The translations under genes and the position numbers were made by a program. A DNA stretch of 6,228 nucleotides from Prevotellaceae bacterium (GTDB taxonomy: Bacteria; Bacteroidota; Bacteroidia; Bacteroidales; UBA932), in NCBI GenBank assembly GCA_031264875.1, contig JAISDK010000134.1:1-6228 (forward strand). Direction: 5' to 3'. Every line of letters begins with the position of its first letter. The first letter of the stretch is position 1. A model generated the notes under the pieces. That model did not search any database. It had not been told where the DNA came from and worked only from the letters and a program-made list of their open reading frames with translations. Below, in pieces: positions 1 to 6,228 of this stretch.

Positions 1-240
1 GTTTGGAGGTTTTTTGACGCCCAGTGGGGGATCGCCGGGGGGGGGGCACCGGGGGGGGGCCCGCCCCGCCCCTACCGGTTACCTTTGACTGCGTCGAACT
101 TACGTTTCAGGTAGCATCGCAGGGTCGACGACCGATCCGCAGGTCGATGACCCGTGGTTACGGAAATCAAGCCCTTCGGGCTAAGCTGGTTTTCGACGGT
201 GCACAAAACGATGCCGCGCACATTACATGTCATGCGTAAC
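1..240. other. GC-rich segment with long G runs, no recognisable gene
   Basis: This stretch is much richer in G and C than the AT-rich spacer that follows. It contains ten consecutive G at 37-46, nine at 51-59, and then a C-rich tract to about 73. A + strand reading frame (24-239) passes through the G runs and gives low-complexity Gly/Pro, so it is not credible. A 53-residue minus-strand frame (233 to 72) avoids the G runs and ends in a basic tail (YLKRKFDAVKGNR), but I recognise no family. At the DNA level 108-142 can fold into a hairpin (GGGTC and CGACC pairing with GGTCG and GACCC), and 171-183 is a second (AGCCC, TTC, GGGCT), so a structured RNA fragment is conceivable. A sequencing or assembly artefact at a contig end is equally possible. 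Confidence 0.4.
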
Positions 241-253
241 ATGAGTTAAGAAT

Positions 254-274
254 AAAAAAACTCCGCAAGGAGTT
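254..274 (-). terminator. Orphan intrinsic terminator, minus strand
   Basis: Read on the minus strand this is a perfect 6-bp stem (AACTCC, loop TTGC, GGAGTT; positions 274 to 259) followed directly by a run of T (258 to 254). That is the form of a rho-independent terminator for a transcript coming from the right. No convincing minus-strand gene lies upstream of it between 275 and 1366, so the transcript it would end is unknown. It may be a leftover of a lost gene or serve a small RNA from the repeat region. Confidence 0.55.
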
Positions 275-352
275 GAAAGTCTCCCAATATAACTAACACA
301 ACCATATCGAAGTAACATCCGGAAGCAAAGGAAAACAAAACAGGTGGTTAAT

Positions 353-372
353 GACGAACACACAGGTTCGCC
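353..372. repeat. Degenerate REP-like hairpin
   Basis: GACGAAC (353-359) faces GTTCGCC (366-372) across a 6-nt loop, with six of seven pairs formed and one A/C mismatch. The sequence resembles a short palindrome of the GGGCGAAC...GTTCGCCC kind that I recall as frequent between genes in Bacteroidota genomes; that likeness is from memory. It is best read as a decayed intergenic REP copy. Confidence 0.45.
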
Positions 373-455
373 CCTACATATGACAATGCCTACAATTCCG
401 ATAATATCACAACGCTGATGCGTTTGCCCGTCTAAAACCACCGTCTATATTTTAC

Positions 456-503
456 ATTGGGCTAAAGCCCTTATTTGTCGAAAATATTGGACTTTAGCCC
501 AAT
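456..503. repeat. 12-bp inverted repeat with GGGCTAAAGCCC core
   Basis: ATTGGGCTAAAG (456-467) is exactly complementary to CTTTAGCCCAAT (492-503), giving a 12-bp stem with a 24-nt loop. The left arm also contains a small palindrome of its own, GGGCTAAAGCCC (459-470). There is no T run right after either side, so it does not look like a simple terminator. It is probably an intergenic palindromic repeat; the GCTAAAGC core recurs in the hairpin at 6167-6186. Confidence 0.65.
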
Positions 504-530
504 ATCGTCAATTTAAGCGTAAAATATCGG

Positions 531-732
531 CTCGGCGTAGTCTCCAGACTACGTCGTGTTAAAAGCAAGGCTCTGCCTTGCAAAGCCCAAAAACAAAAAG
601 CAAACTGTTCATGCAGTACGCATTATGTTAAATGTTTTGTATTCGGCGCTCATTTTTTCTTTATTCTGTTTTTGAATTTTACAAGGCCAGAGCCTTGCTT
701 TTAATGCGGCGTAGTCTGGAGACTACGCCGAG
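531..732. repeat. REPIN-like element with ~51-nt inverted arms
   Basis: The arm at 531-580 reappears in reverse complement at 682-732 with three substitutions and one single-base gap, around a spacer of about 100 bp. Each arm contains two compact hairpins: CGTAGTCT/AGACTACG with a 2-nt loop (536-553; extended to 11 bp at 707-730) and GCAAGGC/GCCTTGC with a 3-nt loop (565-581; 6 bp with a 4-nt loop at 682-697). Two inverted REP-like units around a spacer match the general plan of a REPIN or BIME, or of a small MITE. The spacer has no coding potential I can see. No clear target-site duplication is visible at the outer ends. Confidence 0.75.
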
Positions 733-806
733 CGAGAGGGTGTTAAAAATGACGATTTGTTAAAAAAATAATTGCGTTCCATTTTTTGTACAATTCGTGG
801 CTAAAC

Positions 807-1182
807 AAACCTCATTTTTACCTAATTTTCTTAACAAAACAACCTCAGTAGTAGCCCACACGATTACAGATACATACAACCTTATTACCTCATTATTCTA
901 CTAGTTGTTTTGTTGATAAAATTTGCTCTTTTTGTAAAAGCGAAATGCGTGTATCAATTATACTGCGCACGGGATGGTTTTGTGAGATGTAGTCACATCG
1001 CCGCTCGTCATTGCGAGGGCTGCGCCCTCGCAATGACGGACTACGACAGTTTGCTCGACTGTCTTCCTATCTCACACTTTTGAACTGCGCGCAGTATAAT
1101 AAGGTAATGAAAGGTAATTGTATATGTGATTTCTGTGCTACTACGGTCGTTTTGTTAAGGAAATTAGGTGAGAATGAGGTTT
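807..1182. repeat. Long imperfect inverted repeat (MITE-like), interrupted
   Basis: The 34 nt at 807-840 match the reverse complement of 1149-1182 at 31 positions. The three differences are T on the left against G on the right, so an RNA of the + strand would pair through G-U at each. Pairing continues inwards with short gaps: 848-854 with 1138-1144 (CTACTAC core) and 882-896 with 1096-1110 (13 of 15). The arms therefore reach about 90 nt each. The unpaired middle, 897-1095, holds most of a separate palindromic element (957-1100). Nothing in it codes for a transposase, so if it is mobile it would be non-autonomous. A structured RNA is the other reading. Confidence 0.7.
957..1100. mobile_element. 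144-bp palindromic element, candidate MITE
   Basis: The ends are perfect 12-bp inverted repeats, ATTATACTGCGC (957-968) and GCGCAGTATAAT (1089-1100). Further in, TGTGAGAT (981-988) pairs with ATCTCACA (1069-1076), and the centre is a 15-bp perfect hairpin, 1006-1020 with 1024-1038, loop TGC. A small side hairpin (GACAGT 1045-1050, ACTGTC 1058-1063) lies on the right. The central word CGTCATTGCGAGG resembles palindromic repeats I recall from several unrelated bacteria. The termini carry TATA, which would fit insertion at a TA dinucleotide as in Tc1/mariner-IS630 relatives, but the palindrome itself hides any duplication. It carries no gene. Confidence 0.6.
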
Positions 1183-1366
1183 TTGGATGACTATAAGATG
1201 CTATTTTGTAAAAACATATACCGTCATGCAAAATATACGTCTTGTCATAGTCCGACATTACCCTGCTTTCCGCCTGAAGTACAATTTTTTTTATAATTTC
1301 GCGGCCTGAAAGATTACAAAAATGACACATACAAACGTTACCGTATTTGATAAACAATTTATATAT

Positions 1367-3619
1367 ATGAAAAAAATATCTGTTACTATCGTATTTGCAG
1401 CAGGACTGTTTCTTGCCGCATGTACTCCGAAAGAACCGGCATATAAAAATGCCAGCCTCCCGACTGAACAGCGGGTGGACAACCTGATAAGCCTGATGAG
1501 CCTCGAAGAAAAAGTCGAACAGCTTCAAAGCCAGCTGCTGTTTGCACACCAGTTCGACAAACGGGACTACAGACTCGGACACGTGCGCAACAAAGCTCAT
1601 TTCATCCACGTTGGTCCCGAAGGTCCGGCAGGCACAGTCCGTTGTGCCGAAATCATCAACGACGACACGCGCGAATCAATCATGGCAAGCCGCTTGGGAA
1701 TCCCCGTACTGCAACACGGAGAAGCCTTGCATATAGCTCTCTGGGGTCATGCCACCTGTTTTCCGCAAAGCATCGGCATGGCGGCAAGTTTCGACGACGA
1801 GTTTTACAGCCGTGTAGCCGAAGCCATCGCTAAGGAAACCAAAGCAGTAGGCGTTCGTCAGGTATATGCGCCGGTAGTAAACATCTCGCGCGACCCGCGC
1901 TGGGGACGCAGCGAGGAAGGTTACGGCGAGGACGTCCTACTCAACTCCCGCATGGGAGTGGCCTACACCAGAGCAGTTGAAAACAACGGTGTCGTGGCAA
2001 GTCCGAAACATTACGTGGACAACTATGGCGACGGCGGACACGATTCCTACGCATCAAACATCTCGTGGCGAACCCTCAGGGAAGTATTTCTGGAACCCTT
2101 CCGCGCCTGCATCGAAGAAGGCGGAGCGCGTTCCATCATGGCTTCGTACAACTCCGTCGATGGCATTCCGGCGTCCAACAACCGCCGCCTCCTCACCGAC
2201 ATCCTTCGTAACGAATGGAACTTCAAGGGATATGTAGTATCCGACTACAAGGGAGTTATCGGAGTACATTCCGCCCACAAAATGGCCGATTCGTATGCCG
2301 AAGCGCAGGCGCAGTGTTTCGAAGCCGGTCTCGATCTTGAACTTGCAAACGGCTACCGCGACCTCCTGTCGCAGGTAAAAAGCGGAAGAATCTCCGAACA
2401 GTCAATCGACGCATCCCTCCGCAGAATACTGACAGTGAAATTCGATCTCGGCCTCTTCGAAAACCCCTACGTCAATCCCGAAGAAGCGGATAAAACGGTA
2501 CGCAGCAGCGAACATCTGGAACTTGCGCTCGAATCTGCCCGCAGGGTAATGACCCTGTTGAAAAACAGGAACGGCGCCCTGCCGCTGTCCGTCGGCACAG
2601 TCAAAAAAATAGGCCTCTTCGGACCTGCCGCCAACGTACTCAGCCTCGGCGACTATTCCGGACCGAGAGGCGGCTTCAATGCAAAAGATTACGGCATTAC
2701 TCCTTTCGAAGGACTGAAACGGTATCTGAACGGAAAAGTCGAGGTGACGCTTCACCCCGGCAATACCGATGTCGCAGCCCTGGCGCGAACCTGCGACGTG
2801 GCGATATTCTTTGCCGCAATTCAGGAAGGCGAAGGCCGCGATCGCAGTCGCCTTAATCTGCCCGTACGCAACATGCAGGCAAGGGAAAACGTATCCGGCG
2901 CGCTCATTGTCGATACCGAAGAAAAGCTGACATTCGAACTCGATCAGGAGAAAATGATTGACAAGCTTGTTGCAAGCGGAACGAAAACCATAGTGGTACT
3001 GCAAAACGGCTCGGTAATCGATATTCGCCGCTGGGCGGACAAAGTGGACGCCATACTCGAAGCCTGGTATCCGGGCGAACAGGGCGGCACAGCTATTGCC
3101 GAAACTCTTTTCGGCGACAATAACCCCGGCGGACGTCTGCCCGTCACCTGGGCGCGTCACGCAGGACAAATCCCGGCGTACTACAGCATTAAACCTTCCG
3201 GACGGGGATACCGCTATCTCGACGATGACGGTAAGCCGATGTTCCCTTTCGGATTCGGACTGAGCTATACATCTTTTGAATATTCCGGACTTGCCATTCC
3301 CGAAAAGGTGAACAGAAACGGAGACACAAAAGTATATGTAACAGTACGGAACACCGGAACAGTGAAAGGCGACGAAGTCGTCCAGCTGTACCTTCACGAT
3401 GAAATTGCGTCCGTCGCCCGACCCCTCAAGGAATTGAAGGCATTCAAACGCATCTCGTTAAACCCCGGAGAAAGCCGTCAAGTGGAACTGTCGCTTCCCT
3501 ACCGCAGTTTCGGACTTTGGGACAGGGATATGAAATTCGTCGTCGAACCCGGCGTCTTCAAAATCATGATTGCTAAAGACGCCGAAAATACACTGCTCGA
3601 AGGAACAATAATCGATTGA
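1367..3619 (+). CDS. Glycoside hydrolase family 3 lipoprotein (beta-glucosidase/xylosidase type)
   Basis: A 750-residue exo-acting glycosidase that should release terminal beta-linked sugars from oligosaccharides in the periplasm or at the envelope. The start at 1367 is chosen because it opens directly into a lipoprotein signal (MKKISVTIVF, lipobox LAAC, Cys19); the in-frame ATG at 1322 adds 15 residues with no signal character. The N-terminal GH3 barrel covers about 30-365, with SPKHYV (Lys214-His215) and the nucleophile motif VVSDY (Asp293). The second GH3 domain covers about 395-600 and carries GEGRDR, where Glu489 is the likely acid/base. A fibronectin III-like domain (about 655-735) ends the protein. 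About 29 extra residues (499-527) follow GEGRDRSRLNLP. The gene is visibly richer in GC than the nucleotidase gene downstream, and no SusC/SusD partners are seen. Family assignment is firm; glucoside or xyloside specificity is not readable. Confidence 0.93.
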   Translation: MKKISVTIVFAAGLFLAACTPKEPAYKNASLPTEQRVDNLISLMSLEEKVEQLQSQLLFAHQFDKRDYRLGHVRNKAHFIHVGPEGPAGTVRCAEIINDDTRESIMASRLGIPVLQHGEALHIALWGHATCFPQSIGMAASFDDEFYSRVAEAIAKETKAVGVRQVYAPVVNISRDPRWGRSEEGYGEDVLLNSRMGVAYTRAVENNGVVASPKHYVDNYGDGGHDSYASNISWRTLREVFLEPFRACIEEGGARSIMASYNSVDGIPASNNRRLLTDILRNEWNFKGYVVSDYKGVIGVHSAHKMADSYAEAQAQCFEAGLDLELANGYRDLLSQVKSGRISEQSIDASLRRILTVKFDLGLFENPYVNPEEADKTVRSSEHLELALESARRVMTLLKNRNGALPLSVGTVKKIGLFGPAANVLSLGDYSGPRGGFNAKDYGITPFEGLKRYLNGKVEVTLHPGNTDVAALARTCDVAIFFAAIQEGEGRDRSRLNLPVRNMQARENVSGALIVDTEEKLTFELDQEKMIDKLVASGTKTIVVLQNGSVIDIRRWADKVDAILEAWYPGEQGGTAIAETLFGDNNPGGRLPVTWARHAGQIPAYYSIKPSGRGYRYLDDDGKPMFPFGFGLSYTSFEYSGLAIPEKVNRNGDTKVYVTVRNTGTVKGDEVVQLYLHDEIASVARPLKELKAFKRISLNPGESRQVELSLPYRSFGLWDRDMKFVVEPGVFKIMIAKDAENTLLEGTIID

Positions 3620-3669
3620 TGCCGACAGGGAATCGAAAGCTGACCGGTTAAACATCCGTAAGCTATATG

Positions 3670-3688
3670 TAAATTTGTATTACTTTTG
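3670..3688 (+). promoter_or_regulatory. Bacteroidota-type -7 element(s) for the 3702 operon
   Basis: Two overlapping-range matches to the Bacteroidota -7 element TAnnTTTG lie just before the small gene: TAAATTTG (3670-3677) and TACTTTTG followed by C (3681-3688). Neither has a clear TTTG -33 element 19-20 bp upstream. The second would leave a leader of only about 8-10 nt before ATG 3702, the first about 20 nt. No terminator hairpin is seen after the hydrolase gene, so some read-through is possible. Confidence 0.5.
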
Positions 3689-3701
3689 CGACGGTTTTTG
3701 A

Positions 3702-3902
3702 ATGAAAATATTTGTTAATAATAAAGAAATTACACTGTTCCGGGGAGCGAAAGTAAAGGATGCCGTTTTAATGTTCGACAGGAAAGTATTGCGTGAAATA
3801 TCATCGTATGAAATCCTGGACAAATACGGAAATCAAACAGACGTCGATGGCGCTTTACAGGAAGGATCTCGACTGTTTATACGGAAAACGGAAGGCAATT
3901 AA
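3702..3902 (+). CDS. Small hypothetical protein, ThiS/beta-grasp-like appearance
   Basis: A 66-residue protein with no signal peptide or membrane segment, so probably cytoplasmic. I do not recognise a named family. The opening (MKIFVNNKEITLFRGAKVKD) resembles the first beta hairpin and helix of ThiS/MoaD-like beta-grasp proteins, and the end (DGALQEGSRLFIRK) resembles their final turn and strand. It lacks the C-terminal Gly-Gly needed for sulfur transfer, so a carrier role is unlikely even if the fold is right. It is probably real: a promoter-like element precedes it, and its stop lies 11 bp before the nucleotidase start, suggesting one transcript and translational coupling. Its role beside an exported nucleotidase is unknown. 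An alternative is that it is a degenerate remnant of a larger gene. Confidence 0.7.
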   Translation: MKIFVNNKEITLFRGAKVKDAVLMFDRKVLREISSYEILDKYGNQTDVDGALQEGSRLFIRKTEGN

Positions 3903-3913
3903 TAGCAATTGTT

Positions 3914-5314
3914 ATGATAAAGTTCAGATTTATAAGAATACTGGTTCTTGCACTGTTTTTTGCAGGATGCGGAAAAGATGCGGAAATAATCATTTTATGT
4001 ACTAACGACATGCACGGTAATATCGACAATTTTCCAAAACTGTCGGCATATTACAGGAAACTGAAAGTCGAAAATCCAAACACCTTTTTATTTAGCGACG
4101 GGGATTTATTTTCGGGAAATCCTTTGGTTGACCAGTATATCGAAAAAGGATATCCCATTGTCGATATAATGAACAAAGTGGGATACAGCCTGAGTTCCAT
4201 TGGCAACCATGAGTTTGACTATGGACAGGAAACGCTGAATAAAAGAATCGGGCAGGCTGAATTTCAGTTTATATGTGCCAACATTAAATACGGGGAAAAT
4301 TCGACGCTTAAACCCTTAGAGCCATACAGAGTGTTTAACATCAACGGTGTAACGATGTCGGTACTGGGGTTGATAGAAGTCGGTTCGGGCGGAATACCCG
4401 CCACGCATCCCGGCAATGTAACCGGCCTGAAATTTGCATCGCCGGCAAAAACCGCAGGCGAATACCTGTTTCTCGGAAACGGCGGCATATTTGTTTTACT
4501 GTCGCACACGGGAGTAGAATCCGATGTGAAAATTGCAGAAAAATACCCCGAAATCGATGTCATACTTGGAGGACATTCGCATACGAAAATCAATAACGGA
4601 ATGGTAAAAAACGGAGTTTTAATAACACAGGCTTCGTCAAAACTGCGTTATGTCGGGGAAACCAGAATATCGGTAAAAAAGGGAAAAATCGTCAGTAAAA
4701 CCAACAAGCTGGTCGATTTAAACAAACTCAGTGAAGAAGACCCCGAAATCAGAAAACTTATCGACTCATACAAGTCTGCCGACAAAGGAAACAAAGTTAT
4801 AGGTCGGGCAGCGTCCAAAATATCGGGTAAAAAGCAGCTTGGAGCTTTAATGACCGACGCCTTAACCGAAATGCTGGATCTGGACATTGCCTTTCTAAAC
4901 CCCGGCGGCATACGGATAGGCGTTATCCCCAAAGGCGACATCACCATGAATACGGTATATGCTTTAGATCCTTTCGGTAACGACATAGTTAAAATTATAA
5001 TGAGTTATGATGAACTCGAAAAGTTCCTGCTCAAAAATCAGACATTTCTTGTATCCGGAATCAGCTGTGCAATAACTTCAAAGGAAAAGAAAAAAACTGT
5101 TAAAATCACGGATAGAAACGGCGCAATGCTCGACAAGTCAAAAAAATATGCAGTAGGAATGAACAGTTACATATATTCTACCTGCAAATTTGCTCACGAA
5201 GATGAGGGAACTGCAATGAACGTAAACACTTCGGATATTCTGATTAAATATATCGAAACCATGCATACTGTTGATTACGGCAATGTTCCCGCCCGAATCA
5301 CGGTCAAAAAGTAA
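3914..5314 (+). CDS. Bifunctional metallophosphatase/5'-nucleotidase, lipoprotein
   Basis: A 466-residue member of the UshA/5'-nucleotidase family, expected to strip phosphate from nucleotides outside the cytoplasm for phosphate and nucleoside salvage. The start at 3914 gives a lipoprotein signal (MIKFRFIRILVLALFFAGC, Cys19). The metallophosphatase domain (about 25-250) has the full set of metal ligands: NDMHG (Asp32, His34), DGDLFSG (Asp64), GNHEFD (Asn98, His99), SHTG (His198) and GGHSH (His221, His223). The nucleotidase C-terminal domain (about 293-455) shows NPGGIR (329-334) and LDPFGND (351-357). The usual GGDGY-type loop near the end is replaced by KFAHEDEGT (425-433), so base specificity may differ from UshA. 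Length is a little under that of UshA. It follows the small gene by 11 bp with no good Shine-Dalgarno site. Confidence 0.93.
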   Translation: MIKFRFIRILVLALFFAGCGKDAEIIILCTNDMHGNIDNFPKLSAYYRKLKVENPNTFLFSDGDLFSGNPLVDQYIEKGYPIVDIMNKVGYSLSSIGNHEFDYGQETLNKRIGQAEFQFICANIKYGENSTLKPLEPYRVFNINGVTMSVLGLIEVGSGGIPATHPGNVTGLKFASPAKTAGEYLFLGNGGIFVLLSHTGVESDVKIAEKYPEIDVILGGHSHTKINNGMVKNGVLITQASSKLRYVGETRISVKKGKIVSKTNKLVDLNKLSEEDPEIRKLIDSYKSADKGNKVIGRAASKISGKKQLGALMTDALTEMLDLDIAFLNPGGIRIGVIPKGDITMNTVYALDPFGNDIVKIIMSYDELEKFLLKNQTFLVSGISCAITSKEKKKTVKITDRNGAMLDKSKKYAVGMNSYIYSTCKFAHEDEGTAMNVNTSDILIKYIETMHTVDYGNVPARITVKK

Positions 5315-5370
5315 CACGGAATTGCACGGGTAACATAAAATGGCACTGCATGCAAACATAAATAAACAGA

Positions 5371-5397
5371 AAAACCGCCCTTTTTGAGGGCGGTTTT
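5371..5397. terminator. Bidirectional intrinsic terminator between convergent genes
   Basis: AAAACCGCCC (5371-5380) and GGGCGGTTTT (5388-5397) form a perfect 10-bp stem around a 7-nt loop. It lies 56 bp after the nucleotidase stop and 34 bp beyond the rpmA stop on the other strand. The T run is longer when read on the minus strand, so it should end the rplU-rpmA transcript well, and it should also serve the + strand operon. Confidence 0.9.
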
Positions 5398-5431
5398 CAA
5401 ATTTCAGTACCGATATGGTTGAACAATTTCT

Positions 5432-5689
5432 CTACGATTGTGCAACAACAGATACGTAAGACTTTGAATTTGCTTTCTTTTTGAAAGCTACAACTCCGTC
5501 GATAAGAGCATATAATGTATGGTCTCTACCGATGCCTACATTTTCACCCGGGTGATGAACAGTTCCTCTCTGGCGAATCAAAATATTGCCTGCCTTGGCA
5601 ATTTGTCCTCCAAAAATTTTCACACCCAATCGTTTACTGTGCGATTCCCGTCCGTTTTTCGAACTGCCGACTCCTTTTTTGTGTGCCAT
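5432..5689 (-). CDS. rpmA: 50S ribosomal protein L27
   Basis: An 85-residue ribosomal protein of the large subunit that sits near the peptidyl transferase centre and helps place tRNA. The N-terminus MAHKKGVGSSKNGRES is the hallmark of L27, followed by KRLGVKIFGGQ and the conserved RQRGT core (about 40-44). The length is usual. It starts directly with MAHKKG, without the cleaved N-terminal extension found in Firmicutes. The gene follows rplU by 23 bp on the same strand, the standard order, and has a GGAG Shine-Dalgarno site (5703 to 5700) 10 nt before its ATG, unusual in this window where other starts lack one. Transcription should end at the hairpin at 5371-5397. Confidence 0.98.
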   Translation of the reverse strand: MAHKKGVGSSKNGRESHSKRLGVKIFGGQIAKAGNILIRQRGTVHHPGENVGIGRDHTLYALIDGVVAFKKKANSKSYVSVVAQS

Positions 5690-5712
5690 TTTACTGTTTC
5701 TCCAAAATTAAA

Positions 5713-6021
5713 TTATGCAATACTTTCGATTTGGATTTGAGTAAAAAACTGACGGTGTCCGTTTTTCACCCTGTATCCTTTCCTGCGTTTTTTCTTGAAA
5801 ACAATAACCTTGTCGCCTTTAACATGTTTCAATACTTTTGCAGTCACTGTGGCATCTTCAATCGTAGGTGTGCCAACCTGTACCTTACCGTCATCATCTA
5901 TTAGCAGTACCTTGTCGAAGCTCACGGAGTTGCCTTCGGCTTCCTCCAGACGGTGTACGAAAAGCTTCTGATCCTTCGCCACTTTAAATTGCTGTCCTGC
6001 TATATCTACAATTGCGTACAT
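5713..6021 (-). CDS. rplU: 50S ribosomal protein L21
   Basis: A 102-residue large-subunit protein that binds 23S rRNA. The family pattern is clear: MYAIVDIAGQQFKV at the start, the VTAKVLKHVKGDKVIVFKKKRRKGYRVKNGHRQ region (about 61-93), and a short C-terminal strand. The start is set at ATG 6021; the preceding codon is TTG (6024-6022), which would give an unneeded extra residue, and L21 proteins normally begin MYAIV or similar. There is no Shine-Dalgarno site, only A/T-rich leader. It is the first gene of the rplU-rpmA operon, with its promoter about 40 bp upstream. Confidence 0.97.
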   Translation of the reverse strand: MYAIVDIAGQQFKVAKDQKLFVHRLEEAEGNSVSFDKVLLIDDDGKVQVGTPTIEDATVTAKVLKHVKGDKVIVFKKKRRKGYRVKNGHRQFFTQIQIESIA

Positions 6022-6061
6022 CAATGTGTTTTTTATTAATAATTTACAAATTTTCAGGGCG

Positions 6062-6092
6062 CAAAGGTAAACATATTATTCAATACGACAAA
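6062..6092 (-). promoter_or_regulatory. Bacteroidota sigma-ABfr type promoter for rplU-rpmA
   Basis: On the minus strand TTTG (6092-6089) is followed after exactly 19 bp by TACCTTTG (6069-6062) and then C. This matches the Bacteroidota housekeeping promoter, a TTTG -33 box, a 19-20 bp spacer and TAnnTTTG. Transcription would begin near 6055-6057, giving a leader of about 35 nt before the L21 start. Confidence 0.85.
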
Positions 6093-6166
6093 TTTATGAC
6101 ACAGCCGCGAAGTAAGATATGCGAAATAAACAAGATATAACAGATATTATTTAAGCGATCGTATTG

Positions 6167-6186
6167 CCGTCAGCTTTAGCTGACGG
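6167..6186. repeat. Short hairpin, REP-like or + strand terminator
   Basis: CCGTCAGC (6167-6174) and GCTGACGG (6179-6186) form a perfect 8-bp stem with loop TTTA. On the + strand it is followed by AAC and five T (6190-6194), which resembles a terminator, but no + strand gene precedes it. Its GCTAAAGC core (read on the minus strand) is shared with the repeat at 456-470, so an intergenic palindromic repeat is the better reading. The remaining sequence from 6093 to the window end shows nothing else. Confidence 0.55.
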
Positions 6187-6228
6187 AACTTTTTGTTCAT
6201 CTTGTGTTTGGGTTTTTGTCCGGCTTTT

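Larger units (their letters stand above)
241..1366. other. Gene-free, palindrome-rich spacer
   Basis: About 1.1 kb without a convincing gene. The frames seen here on the minus strand (223-441 and 1067-1609) have no recognisable domains; the first runs through a terminator hairpin and the second runs antisense into the hydrolase gene. What the spacer holds is a series of palindromes and inverted repeats, listed separately: 254-274, 353-372, 456-503, 531-732 and 807-1182 with 957-1100 nested inside. The last part, 1183-1366, is AT-rich and must carry the promoter and leader of the hydrolase gene, but I find no good match there to the Bacteroidota TAnnTTTG promoter element. Confidence 0.75.

Overview
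The window looks like chromosomal DNA of a Bacteroidota species, probably Bacteroidales. The evidence is the rplU-rpmA ribosomal pair in typical Bacteroidales form, two lipoprotein enzymes with short lipobox signals, AT-rich gene starts without Shine-Dalgarno sites, and promoters matching the Bacteroidota pattern (TTTG, 19 bp, TAnnTTTG). Species or genus cannot be fixed from what is here.

Layout. Positions 1-240 are an abnormally GC-rich stretch with runs of ten and nine G, possibly a contig-end artefact or foreign DNA; no gene is recognised there. Positions 241-1366 hold no convincing gene but are packed with palindromes: an orphan terminator on the minus strand (254-274), a degenerate REP-like hairpin (353-372), a 12-bp inverted repeat (456-503), a REPIN-like element with ~51-nt inverted arms (531-732), and a large imperfect inverted repeat (807-1182) interrupted by a second palindromic element with 12-bp perfect terminal repeats (957-1100). 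This nest lies directly upstream of a 750-residue family 3 glycoside hydrolase lipoprotein (1367-3619).

After an 82-bp gap with a Bacteroidota-type promoter comes a two-gene unit: a 66-residue small protein of unknown function with a ThiS-like look (3702-3902), and 11 bp later a lipoprotein of the bifunctional metallophosphatase/5'-nucleotidase family (3914-5314). A strong hairpin terminator (5371-5397) sits between this unit and the convergent ribosomal operon rplU-rpmA (6021 to 5432, minus strand), which has a clear promoter at 6062-6092. Past that promoter only a short hairpin (6167-6186) is visible.

How the genes work together: the hydrolase probably trims oligosaccharides in the periplasm or at the envelope, and the nucleotidase probably salvages phosphate and nucleosides there. 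They seem to be separate transcription units, and there is no SusC/SusD pair or regulator to mark a polysaccharide utilisation locus. The ribosomal pair is housekeeping. No convincing new multi-gene system is seen; the most unusual content is the nested palindromic region at 241-1182.
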